Below, in pieces: positions 1 through 6,842 of a DNA stretch of 10,449 nucleotides (positions are counted from its first letter, which is position 1; each line of letters starts with the position of its first letter). The stretch is from Acidobacteriota bacterium (GTDB lineage: Bacteria; Acidobacteriota; Thermoanaerobaculia; Gp7-AA8). Under the pieces are notes generated by a model, which searched no databases, was not told the origin of the DNA, and was given only the letters and a program-made list of their open reading frames with translations. Position numbers and translations under genes: made by a program. The stretch lies in the NCBI GenBank assembly GCA_003223695.1, contig QHVY01000113.1:923-11371 (forward strand), in the 5' to 3' direction.

Positions 1-68
1 AGCAGCGCGACTACTGCGTAGTCGTGCCACTTCGGATAATGCGTGATCGTGATCAGCCCGACGCCCAC
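1..68 (-). CDS. possible 5' end of a divergent membrane protein gene (partial)
   Basis: On the minus strand a frame opens after a TAA at 80-78 and stays open to the left edge. Its first start-like codon is GTG at 68-66. The 22 complete codons encode a hydrophobic stretch, GVGLITITHYPKWHDYAVV in part, that reads like the start of a membrane protein. No Shine-Dalgarno sequence precedes the GTG. A competing plus-strand frame is open from the left edge to a TAG at 82-84, but its product is charged and less protein-like. The fragment is too short for a family call. If real, it would be a gene divergent from the TMTC-like gene at 95. Confidence 0.25.
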   Translation of the reverse strand, partial: MGVGLITITHYPKWHDYAVVAL

Positions 69-94
69 TGGAGCCGATTAAACTAGCGCGCTCA

Positions 95-1576
95 ATGGCG
101 CGCAAGCGGCAGCAGAAAAAAGTGGCGGCGAATCCTGTCCCATTCGTCGCCGGCCTGGCCATTCTCATGCTCGCGGTTTTCGCGCAGGTCACCTCGCATT
201 CGTTTCTCAACTACGACGACGGCCAGTTCGTCACCGAAAATCCTCATGTCATCCACGGACTGACCGCGGAGTCGATTGGCTGGGCGATCGCCTCGCCGTC
301 GCTCGGCTGGTATCCGATCACGTGGATGTCGCACATGCTCGACATCGATCTGTGGCAAATGCGTGCCGGGCTGCACGTGATGACCAGCGTGATCCTGCAC
401 ATCATCAGCGCCATGCTTCTCTTTCTCGCGCTGCGCCGCATGACGGGCGAAAGCTGGCCGAGCGCTGTTGTGGCGGCGCTCTTCGCCATTCATCCCGCGC
501 ACGTGGAGTCCGTCGCATGGGTTTCGGAGCGCAAGGACACTCTGAGCACTCTGTTCGCGATGTTGGCGTTGTTCTTCTATCCCGCAAAGCGATGGCGCGT
601 CTTCGTGGCGATGGTCCTCAGCATCATGGCCAAGCAGATGTACATCACTCTGCCGTTCGTGCTCTTGCTTCTCGACTTCTGGCCGTTAGGCCGCGGCGTG
701 CGGATCAAGGAAAAGAGTCCGCTGCTCGCACTGACGATTTTCGGGGCGATCATGGCGATTGTCGGTCAGCGGAATCTCAGCGCGTTGCAGAGCGTCGAGG
801 CCGTTCCGCTCGCGACACGCCTCAGCAACGCCGCCGTCGCGTACATACGCTACATCGGCAAATTCTTCGCCCCGATGAATCTTGCTGTTGTCTATCCGAT
901 GCAACCGATCGCGGCCGGCGTTGCTGCAGCCGCGGCGCTTTTGCTTGTCGTGATCTCGATCGCGGCGTTCCGCTATCGCGCGAAGGCTCCCCACTTCTTC
1001 ACCGGCTGGTTCTGGTTCCTGGGAACGCTCGTGCCGGTCATCGGAATCGTGCAGATCGGCACGCAGGCGATCGCCGATCGCTACACGTACTTTTCGTTCA
1101 TTGGGTTGTCGATCGCTGTGGTTTGGAGTATTCCGCGACGAGTGCTCGCGCCGGTCGCGGCTGTCGTCGTCATCGCTTTCGCAGCGATCGCCTATCGTCA
1201 AGTCGGCTACTGGCGCGACAGCGAAACGCTTTTTGAACACACAATCGCCGTCACCCCGCCTAACCCTATGGCCGAGTATTCAATTGGTCAGACCTTCGAG
1301 CTGACAAAACCTGATCGGGCAATTGAACACCTGCAGCGCGCGATCCGATTGTCAGGGCATGCATCCGAATGGACTGCGCAGGCCCATGTCGGCTTGGGGA
1401 CTGCGTTGATGATGAAGGCTCGGCCGCTGCCGCCGGCGGAGCGCACGCCATTGATCAACGAGGCCATCGCCGAATTTCAACGCGCGCTATCGATCGATCC
1501 CAGTGCCGCACACGCGCGCAACAACATCGCGCTCGCGCATCAGTGGCTCAGCGCATCTGCTCCACTGTTTCGCTGA
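95..1576 (+). CDS. TMTC-like multi-pass membrane protein with C-terminal TPR-like region
   Basis: This 493-residue protein has a basic N-terminus (ARKRQQKK), a first membrane helix at about 16-32, then many hydrophobic segments to about 367. It resembles the TMTC/DUF1736 type of GT-C membrane protein. NYDD at 39-42 lies in the first extracytoplasmic loop, where GT-C enzymes carry catalytic acidic residues. HPAHVESVAWVSERKD at 133-148 is the clearest family hallmark, and ADRYTYF occurs at 327-333. Residues about 370-490 are soluble, and the helical pairs at 403-420 and 454-470 resemble degenerate tetratricopeptide repeats. Eukaryotic TMTCs are O-mannosyltransferases; in bacteria the substrate is unknown. 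The likely role is sugar transfer from a polyprenyl-phosphate donor outside the membrane. ATG at 95 is the only sensible start, because the basic segment directly precedes helix one, but no clear ribosome site is visible. The gene faces the heptose operon and overlaps its last gene by 29 bp, so it is a separate transcription unit. Confidence 0.85.
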   Translation: MARKRQQKKVAANPVPFVAGLAILMLAVFAQVTSHSFLNYDDGQFVTENPHVIHGLTAESIGWAIASPSLGWYPITWMSHMLDIDLWQMRAGLHVMTSVILHIISAMLLFLALRRMTGESWPSAVVAALFAIHPAHVESVAWVSERKDTLSTLFAMLALFFYPAKRWRVFVAMVLSIMAKQMYITLPFVLLLLDFWPLGRGVRIKEKSPLLALTIFGAIMAIVGQRNLSALQSVEAVPLATRLSNAAVAYIRYIGKFFAPMNLAVVYPMQPIAAGVAAAAALLLVVISIAAFRYRAKAPHFFTGWFWFLGTLVPVIGIVQIGTQAIADRYTYFSFIGLSIAVVWSIPRRVLAPVAAVVVIAFAAIAYRQVGYWRDSETLFEHTIAVTPPNPMAEYSIGQTFELTKPDRAIEHLQRAIRLSGHASEWTAQAHVGLGTALMMKARPLPPAERTPLINEAIAEFQRALSIDPSAAHARNNIALAHQWLSASAPLFR

Positions 1577-2501
1577 TCGACCGCCTAACCGCTTCGGCGC
1601 TTTTCATTTTCGGCCGCCAGCCGAGCGATTCCATCCGCCGCGTGTCGAGGCGAACCTGAGGAACATCGCCTGGCCAGCCCCGCGAACCGCCGGTGTACTC
1701 GAGCAGCACGCGCTTCGCATCGAGACCCATCGCCTCGATCGTCCACTGCGCGATTTCATTCACCGACGTTGCGTCCGGAACAGCGAGGTTGAAGCAATTC
1801 ACGCTCTCTCGCGCTTGCTTGTGACCAAACATCATCCCGTCGAGGCAATCCTCGACGTGCACATAAGGCTTTGACTGACGGCCGTCTCCGAGGATCTGCA
1901 GACGTGTCGGATCTTTTTTGAGTTTGAGAATGAAGTCGTGGATCACGCCGTGCGTCGGAAAAGGTCCGGTGATGTTGCCGAATCGAAAAATCCAACTGCG
2001 AATGCCGTAGTTGCTGGCGAACGCGGTGATGAGCGTCTCGCACGCGGCCTTACTCGCCGCGTAAAGCGAGATCGGCAGGATCGGGCCGTAATTTTCCGGC
2101 GTCGGCATCACCTTCGGCTCGCCATAAATCGCGCCGCTGCTGGAGAAGAGCAGTTCTTTCGTGCCGGCGAGGCGCATCGCCTCGAGCACGTTGTACGTGA
2201 CGAGCGTGCCGCCCTTGAGATCGAAATCGGTGTATTTCGTGCCGAAGCTGATGTCACTGTTGGCGGCGAGATGCCACACGAGATCGGGACGAACGTCGCG
2301 AAACAGAGCGATGACGCGATCGCGATCGAGCAGATCGAACTCGTAGAAATGAAAATTTGGCGCGCCGAGGGAGCGGGCGACGAATTCGCGCTTGCCGAGA
2401 AAGTAGTTGTCGACGCCGTGGACCTCGTCGCCGCTGTTGAGGAGCCGCGGCAGCAGACTCGTGGCGATGAATCCGGCCGCGCCGGTGACCACGATCTTCA
2501 C
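1548..2501 (-). CDS. NAD-dependent epimerase/dehydratase (extended SDR sugar enzyme)
   Basis: The 317-residue protein is a full-length extended SDR enzyme acting on nucleotide sugars. It has the N-terminal Rossmann motif TGAAGFIA at 6-13, an acidic residue after the second strand (D31), HLAANSD at 77-83, the catalytic Ser region SSSGAIYG at 120-127, and the YxxxK pair Y147/K151 in YAASK. The later RFGNITGP (173-180) and YVHVEDCLDGM (213-223) match UDP-glucose 4-epimerase-like proteins. It starts at GTG 2501, and the GTGA overlap with the nucleotidyltransferase stop implies coupled translation. The substrate cannot be read from sequence. By context it may be the GDP-heptose made by this operon, changed by epimerisation or 4,6-dehydration, but a UDP-hexose is equally possible. 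It is the last gene of the operon, and its 3' end overlaps the convergent TMTC-like gene. Confidence 0.88.
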   Translation of the reverse strand: MKIVVTGAAGFIATSLLPRLLNSGDEVHGVDNYFLGKREFVARSLGAPNFHFYEFDLLDRDRVIALFRDVRPDLVWHLAANSDISFGTKYTDFDLKGGTLVTYNVLEAMRLAGTKELLFSSSGAIYGEPKVMPTPENYGPILPISLYAASKAACETLITAFASNYGIRSWIFRFGNITGPFPTHGVIHDFILKLKKDPTRLQILGDGRQSKPYVHVEDCLDGMMFGHKQARESVNCFNLAVPDATSVNEIAQWTIEAMGLDAKRVLLEYTGGSRGWPGDVPQVRLDTRRMESLGWRPKMKSAEAVRRSISETVEQMR

Positions 2502-3154
2502 GCCAGCGCCGCCCGCGTCTTCGCCAACTCCTCCGGACTGCCGATTTCGTAAAAATTATGATCAACAATTTCGCAGGCGAGCCGGCGCTCGCGAGCCAGC
2601 GCCGGAAAGACGATCTCCTCGAACGAGCACGCTCCGCTCTTCGGTAGCAGATCGATCGCGCTCGCATGCATGAGAGAAAATCCGGCGTCGATGTACGGCA
2701 GCTCCGGCACGTGCTTGTCGAATCGGATCACGCGATCGCCTTCGATTTCGGTATTGCCGACCGAAATGCGGCGGTAAACCGCGAGGCAAGGCTCATCATG
2801 CGCGCGCACGAAACGATCGTAATCGAAGCGCCGCAGGACGTCGCCGTACGTCAGCAGAAAACGATCGCCGAGGAGACGGCGGGCTTCGCGAAGGGCACCA
2901 CCGGTACCGAGCGGCGTCGATTCGCGGCTGTAGATGAATCGCGAGCCGAAGTGTCGTTCGATCACATCGCCGCGGTATCCAGTCAGCAGGACAAATTCGC
3001 GGAATCCGCACACGGTGAACGAATCGACGACCAGCTCGAGAAAGGGCCGCTCGCCGATCGGCAACATCGGCTTCGGCAGTCCCCGCGCGAGCTCGCCTAA
3101 CCGGGTACCAAACCCCCCGGCAAGAATCACTACTCGGCACTCGGCACTGGGCAC
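2498..3154 (-). CDS. hddC: HddC-type sugar-1-phosphate nucleotidyltransferase
   Basis: This is a short single-domain NTP transferase that adds a nucleotide to a sugar 1-phosphate. Numbered from GTG 3154, the nucleotide-binding loop LAGGFGTRL is at 11-19, GLPKPMLPIG at 25-34, ESTPLGTGGAL at 78-88, YGD (metal and product site) at 103-105, and the typical C-terminal FYEIGSPEEL at 201-210. Length (about 218 residues) and the lack of a C-terminal beta-helix fit HddC, D-glycero-alpha-D-manno-heptose 1-phosphate guanylyltransferase. The hddA, gmhB and gmhA genes nearby support this, although GTP specificity is inferred. The start is uncertain: the frame is open to 3511, no ATG lies close to the domain, and candidate GTGs are at 3130, 3154, 3181 and 3199. 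GTG 3130 overlaps the GT2 stop as TAGTG but would trim the first beta strand. The 5' end lies within a 7-bp tandem repeat. Its stop overlaps the epimerase GTG by 4 bp. Confidence 0.85.
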   Translation of the reverse strand: MPSAECRVVILAGGFGTRLGELARGLPKPMLPIGERPFLELVVDSFTVCGFREFVLLTGYRGDVIERHFGSRFIYSRESTPLGTGGALREARRLLGDRFLLTYGDVLRRFDYDRFVRAHDEPCLAVYRRISVGNTEIEGDRVIRFDKHVPELPYIDAGFSLMHASAIDLLPKSGACSFEEIVFPALARERRLACEIVDHNFYEIGSPEELAKTRAALA

Positions 3155-3816
3155 TTGGCACTCACTTTTCGCGCTCGCCACAATCGCTTGAACGTCCACC
3201 AGGTGCTTTTGAATCGCCGCAGGGTCGTCTCTCCGATCCGTTCGCGATACTCGATCGGCACTTCGGTGACCCGATACCCCATGCGATACGGAACGACGAG
3301 CATGTCCACGGGAAGTGCAGGGCCGTTCGCATTCCACTGCACGGCGTCGATCATCGATTTGCGATAGGCGCGCATGCCGCTGTGGACATCCGTCGTTTTG
3401 ATTCCGTGGAGGAGACGCGCGCTTAGCGCGAAGGCGCGATTGGCGACAAAGTTCGTGAGCGGCATCGCCTTCGGCCGGTTGGCCACGCGCGTAGTGTTCA
3501 CGAGATCCCAACCGTCCTGAATCATCGCTACGAGTCTCGGAATCGTGTCGACCGGATATGTGTCATCACAATCGAGAGTCACGACCACATCGCCGCTCGC
3601 ATCGCGAACGGCGCGATCCATCGCTGGCCCGTAGCCCTTCGGCGGAAACTGCTTGAATACGCGGCAGCCGAGCTGCTCGGCAATTTCCGCTGTGCGATCG
3701 CGGCTCGAGTCGACCAGAAAGATTTCCGCATCAGGAACAACGCGCCGAATGTCCCCCACAACTTTCGCGACGGCCCGCTCTTCGTTGAGCGTGATCATCG
3801 AAACGGTGACCTTCAT
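3130..3816 (-). CDS. family 2 glycosyltransferase, dolichyl-phosphate mannosyltransferase-like
   Basis: The 228-residue GT-A protein has the GT2 fold. VSMITLNEERAV (5-16) is the first strand and loop, FLVDSS (33-38) the nucleotide-binding region, LDCDDTYP (81-88) the DxD metal site with D82 and D84, and TDVHSGMRAYRK (142-153) the acceptor-side conserved segment. A basic aromatic stretch around 200-217 may touch the membrane. There are no membrane helices, as in soluble DPM1-type enzymes that move a sugar from a nucleotide donor to polyprenyl phosphate. By context the donor may be GDP-heptose, a guess from gene order. ATG 3816 overlaps the methyltransferase stop as ATGA. The last eight or so residues (CPVPSAE and stop) are encoded by a 7-bp tandem repeat, so the C-terminus probably differs from homologues and is unlikely to matter for catalysis. 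Confidence 0.88.
   Translation of the reverse strand: MKVTVSMITLNEERAVAKVVGDIRRVVPDAEIFLVDSSRDRTAEIAEQLGCRVFKQFPPKGYGPAMDRAVRDASGDVVVTLDCDDTYPVDTIPRLVAMIQDGWDLVNTTRVANRPKAMPLTNFVANRAFALSARLLHGIKTTDVHSGMRAYRKSMIDAVQWNANGPALPVDMLVVPYRMGYRVTEVPIEYRERIGETTLRRFKSTWWTFKRLWRARKVSAKCPVPSAE
3132..3159. repeat. 7-bp tandem repeat, four units (ACTCGGC type)
   Basis: Plus-strand units are ACTCGGC, ACTCGGC, ACTGGGC and ACTTGGC, followed by a partial unit ACTC. Two copies are identical and two carry one substitution each. The repeat covers the last codons of the GT2 gene up to the last base of its TAG stop, and the N-terminal codons of the nucleotidyltransferase in another frame. Because the unit is 7 bp, gain or loss of one copy would shift both frames. 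Confidence 0.85.
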
Positions 3817-4532
3817 GCCGGCCTCGCCTCGAAGATCATCTGGAAGGCCAGCATGCCGGGCCAGGCGCGCGCGATCGTGCGTTCGATCGGATACGCGGTT
3901 TTCAGATAAACGCGATACGGAGTCGACTCGAGAATCGCCGAAGGATCACCACCTTCGCCGCCGAGAAGCTTCTTGGCCAGCGGAACGAGCGGCCGCGCGA
4001 GCCCGGGGTTGTATGTTCGCCGGACGGGCTCGAATCCCGCGGCGCGCATCATCTCGATCGCGCTGGATCTCGTGAAGAATCGCAGATGCGTCCGATCGAG
4101 CACGCCGGTCTCATCGTAGTGAAAACGCCCAAAGAGGAGACCGAGTCGCACGGACCAGAGGCCAACGTTCGGCAGCGAGATGATCACACTGCCGCCGCCT
4201 TTCAGCATCGCTTTGTATTGGCGCAGAACACCAATGGGCCAGGCAAGATGCTCGAGCACGTCGGCGAAGATGATCGTGTCGAATTTGCGCTCGGTCGAAA
4301 ACTGCTGCAGGTCGGCTTCAATGACTTCGCCGATCCGCGTGCGCGCAATCTTCACCGCCTCAGCGCTGGATTCAACCCCCAACACCCGATTCCCTAACTG
4401 CTGAATGTGCTGCGATGTGGTCGCGAAGCCGCAACCGACGTCGAGCACGTCCTTGTCGCGGCGATCGCCCCAGAGCCGCAACAGGCCCCAATTGACGTCC
4501 TCGAAGTATTGGTATTGCTGCGATTCAAACAT
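3813..4532 (-). CDS. class I SAM-dependent methyltransferase
   Basis: The 239-residue protein has the Rossmann methyltransferase core. Motif I is VLDVGCGFA at 29-37, the acidic ribose-binding residue E54 follows strand two (GVES), an acidic residue lies at D74 (EADL), and FADVLEHL at 89-96 matches the UbiG/Methyltransf_23 group. After the core, ISLPNVG at 118-124 and the DRTHLRFFT segment at 146-154 recur in methyltransferases of surface-glycan clusters. No membrane segment is evident. The likely role is O-methylation of a sugar in the locus glycan, or of a lipid-linked intermediate. The acceptor cannot be read from sequence. ATG 4532 overlaps the stop of the FAD protein by 8 bp (ATGTTTGA), and its own stop overlaps the GT2 start by 4 bp. 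Confidence 0.85.
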   Translation of the reverse strand: MFESQQYQYFEDVNWGLLRLWGDRRDKDVLDVGCGFATTSQHIQQLGNRVLGVESSAEAVKIARTRIGEVIEADLQQFSTERKFDTIIFADVLEHLAWPIGVLRQYKAMLKGGGSVIISLPNVGLWSVRLGLLFGRFHYDETGVLDRTHLRFFTRSSAIEMMRAAGFEPVRRTYNPGLARPLVPLAKKLLGGEGGDPSAILESTPYRVYLKTAYPIERTIARAWPGMLAFQMIFEARPA

Positions 4533-5814
4533 CGTTCAGCGTTTTTGCGAGCGCTAGAGCGCGCTCGACACAAACATCGGAATTGATGTAATCGAATTGT
4601 GCAAAGCGGCCTAACAGGTGCAGGCCGGTTCGAGCGATGGACTCGCGCAGCACGGTGACGTTCTCGCGGTAATCGAGCTCGTAGACGGGATATCCGTACT
4701 GAAAACGGACAACTCTTCGATAAGCGATGTCGTTACGATCGACGAGGCCCATCTTCTCCAGATCGACGATGACGCGCTCCAGGACCTGGTCGTCGTTCGT
4801 TTCCCAAATTCCGTCACCCTCGTTCGCAGTGATCTCCGCCATCACAGACCATGATCCATGCGGCACATTCCGCTCGCTGAAATATTTGGGGAACGACAGG
4901 CGATGAAAAACGATCGCCGGATCGGGAATGTAAAGCGCGGTGTAGGGCACGCCGTCGCCGCGCAGCCCGAGAAGGACATTGATCAGCGAGTTGTATCGCA
5001 GGCGGGACGCCGCTTCGCGCGCTTCTTTCGGCGCGTCAGGCCAAACGGTGAGAAGCTCGTGAACTGGGATTGTAGAGACCAATTCGTTGTAGGTTCTTCG
5101 TTCTTCGTTCTTCGTCGTTACCTGCCAGCCTTTGCCGCTGCGCTTCACTTCTGTAACCGGCGACGATGTGCAGATGCGGCCGCGCACTTTCTTCGCGAAC
5201 GCGTGCACGATCGCTTCGTAGCCGCCTTCAACCGGATAGTAGAAGTACAACTGATGGAGATAGCCTTCGGTCGGAATTCCGATTGAAGACTTCAGTACAT
5301 CTTCCATCGGCGGTTTGGGAATGCGGGACACGAACTCCAGCCCGAGCTTCGCCGGATCGTAGTTCCAGATCTTGCGGTTGTACGGGATGAAGTATTTGTC
5401 GGAGATCCCTTCGCCGAACGTCTTGTAGGACCACTGTGCGAGACTTGCGGGAGCCTCGTCAGCGTGAGGATTGACGATGTACCCGTAGATGCACGCGAAG
5501 TTGTCTTCCTTCGGCAGCGACGCAAGATCATTCTCGAACGGATATTTCACCAGCTGCCCCTTGAACCAGATCTTGTTTTCGCGGCGGCGCTGGTGAACGT
5601 TATCGCCAAGCGTGGCCACCATCAGGTTCAGCACCTCTTTGTTCTTACTGAACATGATGTGCGGGCCGGCGGCGTCGAAGGTGAAGCCCTGATCGATGAT
5701 CGAGCCGCAGAGGCCGCCGATGCGCGCCCGCTTTTCGAGCACTTCCACGTTTTCATCGAGTTGGGCTGCGAGGGAGATTCCGGAAATACCGCCACCCAGA
5801 ATGCCGATCGTCAA
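4525..5814 (-). CDS. FAD-dependent UDP-galactopyranose-mutase-like / protoporphyrinogen-oxidase-like protein
   Basis: The 429-residue flavoprotein starts with an FAD dinucleotide-binding motif, GILGGGISG at 4-12, with E24/E27 after strand two and GG at 33-34. The GPHIMFS segment at 50-56 and the KIWFKGQLVKYPFEN region at 81-95 are shared by UDP-galactopyranose mutases and related amine-oxidase-fold proteins of glycan clusters. PYNRKIW at 144-150 and YYPVEGGYEA at 192-201 also fit. The C-terminal LGRFAQFDYINSD (401-413) is the FAD-closing segment. The start is TTG at 5814 (overlapping the kinase stop as TTGA), supported by a good Shine-Dalgarno AGGAG about 5 bases upstream. UGM-type enzymes interconvert pyranose and furanose forms. 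Here the substrate may be an activated heptose, which is inference; an oxidase role is not excluded. Residues 235-241 (KNEERRT) are encoded by three perfect 7-bp repeats. Confidence 0.82.
   Translation of the reverse strand: MTIGILGGGISGISLAAQLDENVEVLEKRARIGGLCGSIIDQGFTFDAAGPHIMFSKNKEVLNLMVATLGDNVHQRRRENKIWFKGQLVKYPFENDLASLPKEDNFACIYGYIVNPHADEAPASLAQWSYKTFGEGISDKYFIPYNRKIWNYDPAKLGLEFVSRIPKPPMEDVLKSSIGIPTEGYLHQLYFYYPVEGGYEAIVHAFAKKVRGRICTSSPVTEVKRSGKGWQVTTKNEERRTYNELVSTIPVHELLTVWPDAPKEAREAASRLRYNSLINVLLGLRGDGVPYTALYIPDPAIVFHRLSFPKYFSERNVPHGSWSVMAEITANEGDGIWETNDDQVLERVIVDLEKMGLVDRNDIAYRRVVRFQYGYPVYELDYRENVTVLRESIARTGLHLLGRFAQFDYINSDVCVERALALAKTLNDV
5093..5113. repeat. 7-bp tandem repeat, three perfect units (GTTCTTC)
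   Basis: Three exact copies of GTTCTTC run from 5093 to 5113. On the coding (minus) strand they encode residues 235-241 of the FAD protein, between two beta strands of the variable region. Three copies make 21 bp, or seven codons, so the frame is preserved only with this copy number or one differing by a multiple of three. Confidence 0.9.
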
Positions 5815-6842
5815 GCGCTCTCCTGCGCGGCGACGGCGAGCGATTGCGACGCGGAAAGAAATCCGTGCCCCATCTGCGCGACGACTTTGGTGCCCTCCGG
5901 CTCGACGGTGTAGTGCATGCGCGGCATTTCCGCGGCGCGCATGAATTTTTCCAGTGCGGCGTGCTGCTTCGACGAGTAGAGCATCAGGAATCCTCCGCCC
6001 CCCGCCCCGATGATCTTGCCGCCTAACACGCCGAAACGGCGGCGGACCTCGTCATAAACCTCGTCGACACGCGACCAGGTGATCTTCTTCGACAATTTCT
6101 TCTTGTTCTGCCAGTGTTCGTCGAGGAGCTGGCCCCAACGGTCGAAATTGCTGTCCTCGATCGCCTGGAGAATGCGGTAACCGAGGTCTTTGATGCGATG
6201 GAGGCTGTCGGAGACGCGGGCGTGATCGACGCTCTCCTTGCGCTGCATCGCCTGATTCTGATCGACAAGAACCTCGCGGGCGTCGCGTTGCGATCCGGTG
6301 TAATAGATGTGCGTGTGAGCGACGAAATCGCCGATGTCGCCGCTGCTCGGGGCGAGCTGACGCACGGTGACCCGTCCGTCGCGCTCGATCTCGAGCACTG
6401 TTAGGCCGCCATATGCAGCCATGTACTGATCCTGTTTGCCGATGCCTTCCTTGAGGATATCGAGCTCGATGTGACACGCCTCTTCAGCGAGCGTCTGCAA
6501 CAATGCCCTAAGCAGTCCAACGAGATAGCAGCTCGATGATCCCAATCCTGTGCCCGCGGGCAGATCGGCGATCGATGCCACTTCGAACGTGTTTTCGATT
6601 CCATGCGCCTTGAGCGCCTCGCGCGCGAGCTCGTGTTTGAGCTGACTGACGTGCTCCACAGTCTCAGCATGCGAGTAGTGAAGGCGGATGTGGTGACCGA
6701 CGACCGGGCGATTCACGGCGACGTACATGTACTTGTCGAGGCCCATCGCGAAAATGAACCCGCCGTGATGCGAAAAGTACGAGGGCAGATCCGTTCCGCC
6801 GCCGCCGAGGGTCACGCGAAACGGGGTGCGCGTGAGGATCAA
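5811..6842 (-). CDS. hddA: GHMP-family sugar kinase, D-glycero-alpha-D-manno-heptose-7-phosphate kinase type
   Basis: The 343-residue protein is a GHMP kinase of normal length. The N-terminal TRTPFRVTLGGGGTDLP (4-20) is typical of the heptose and fucose kinase branch. The ATP-binding motif LPAGTGLGSSSC is at 94-105, the GKQDQYMAAYGG segment with a probable catalytic Asp (D138) at 135-146, and the C-terminal motif KIIGAGGGGFLMLY at 276-289. HddA phosphorylates the anomeric position of D-glycero-D-manno-heptose 7-phosphate to give the alpha-1,7-bisphosphate, the substrate of the GmhB phosphatase encoded two genes upstream. The start is TTG 6842, and TTGA overlaps the transaldolase stop, so translation is probably coupled. 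The presence of gmhA-, gmhB- and hddC-like genes makes the heptose assignment much stronger than the alternative, a fucokinase-like enzyme. Confidence 0.9.
   Translation of the reverse strand: MILTRTPFRVTLGGGGTDLPSYFSHHGGFIFAMGLDKYMYVAVNRPVVGHHIRLHYSHAETVEHVSQLKHELAREALKAHGIENTFEVASIADLPAGTGLGSSSCYLVGLLRALLQTLAEEACHIELDILKEGIGKQDQYMAAYGGLTVLEIERDGRVTVRQLAPSSGDIGDFVAHTHIYYTGSQRDAREVLVDQNQAMQRKESVDHARVSDSLHRIKDLGYRILQAIEDSNFDRWGQLLDEHWQNKKKLSKKITWSRVDEVYDEVRRRFGVLGGKIIGAGGGGFLMLYSSKQHAALEKFMRAAEMPRMHYTVEPEGTKVVAQMGHGFLSASQSLAVAAQESA

Noticed and set aside
35..40. GATAAT as a -10 box for the TMTC-like gene.
   Set aside because: Five of six bases match, but no convincing -35 lies 16-18 bp upstream and the phylum's promoter consensus is unknown.
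322..1236. Long plus-strand frame of 304 codons inside the TMTC-like gene.
   Set aside because: It is a shifted-frame shadow, Arg/His/Asp-rich with no recognisable motif, while the 95-1576 frame has clear family motifs.
1590..1610. Intrinsic terminator for the TMTC-like gene.
   Set aside because: The stem is only 3 bp and the T tract is interrupted, so it is too weak to annotate.
1938..2552. Plus-strand frame of 204 codons opposite the epimerase gene.
   Set aside because: The composition is that of an antisense shadow in high-GC DNA, and the opposite strand encodes a complete SDR enzyme.
3155..3511. Extension of the nucleotidyltransferase frame upstream to 3511 (337 residues).
   Set aside because: The extension overlaps the GT2 coding region, is rich in Arg, Ser and His without any domain, and looks like a shadow frame. 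The family begins just before LAGGFGTRL.
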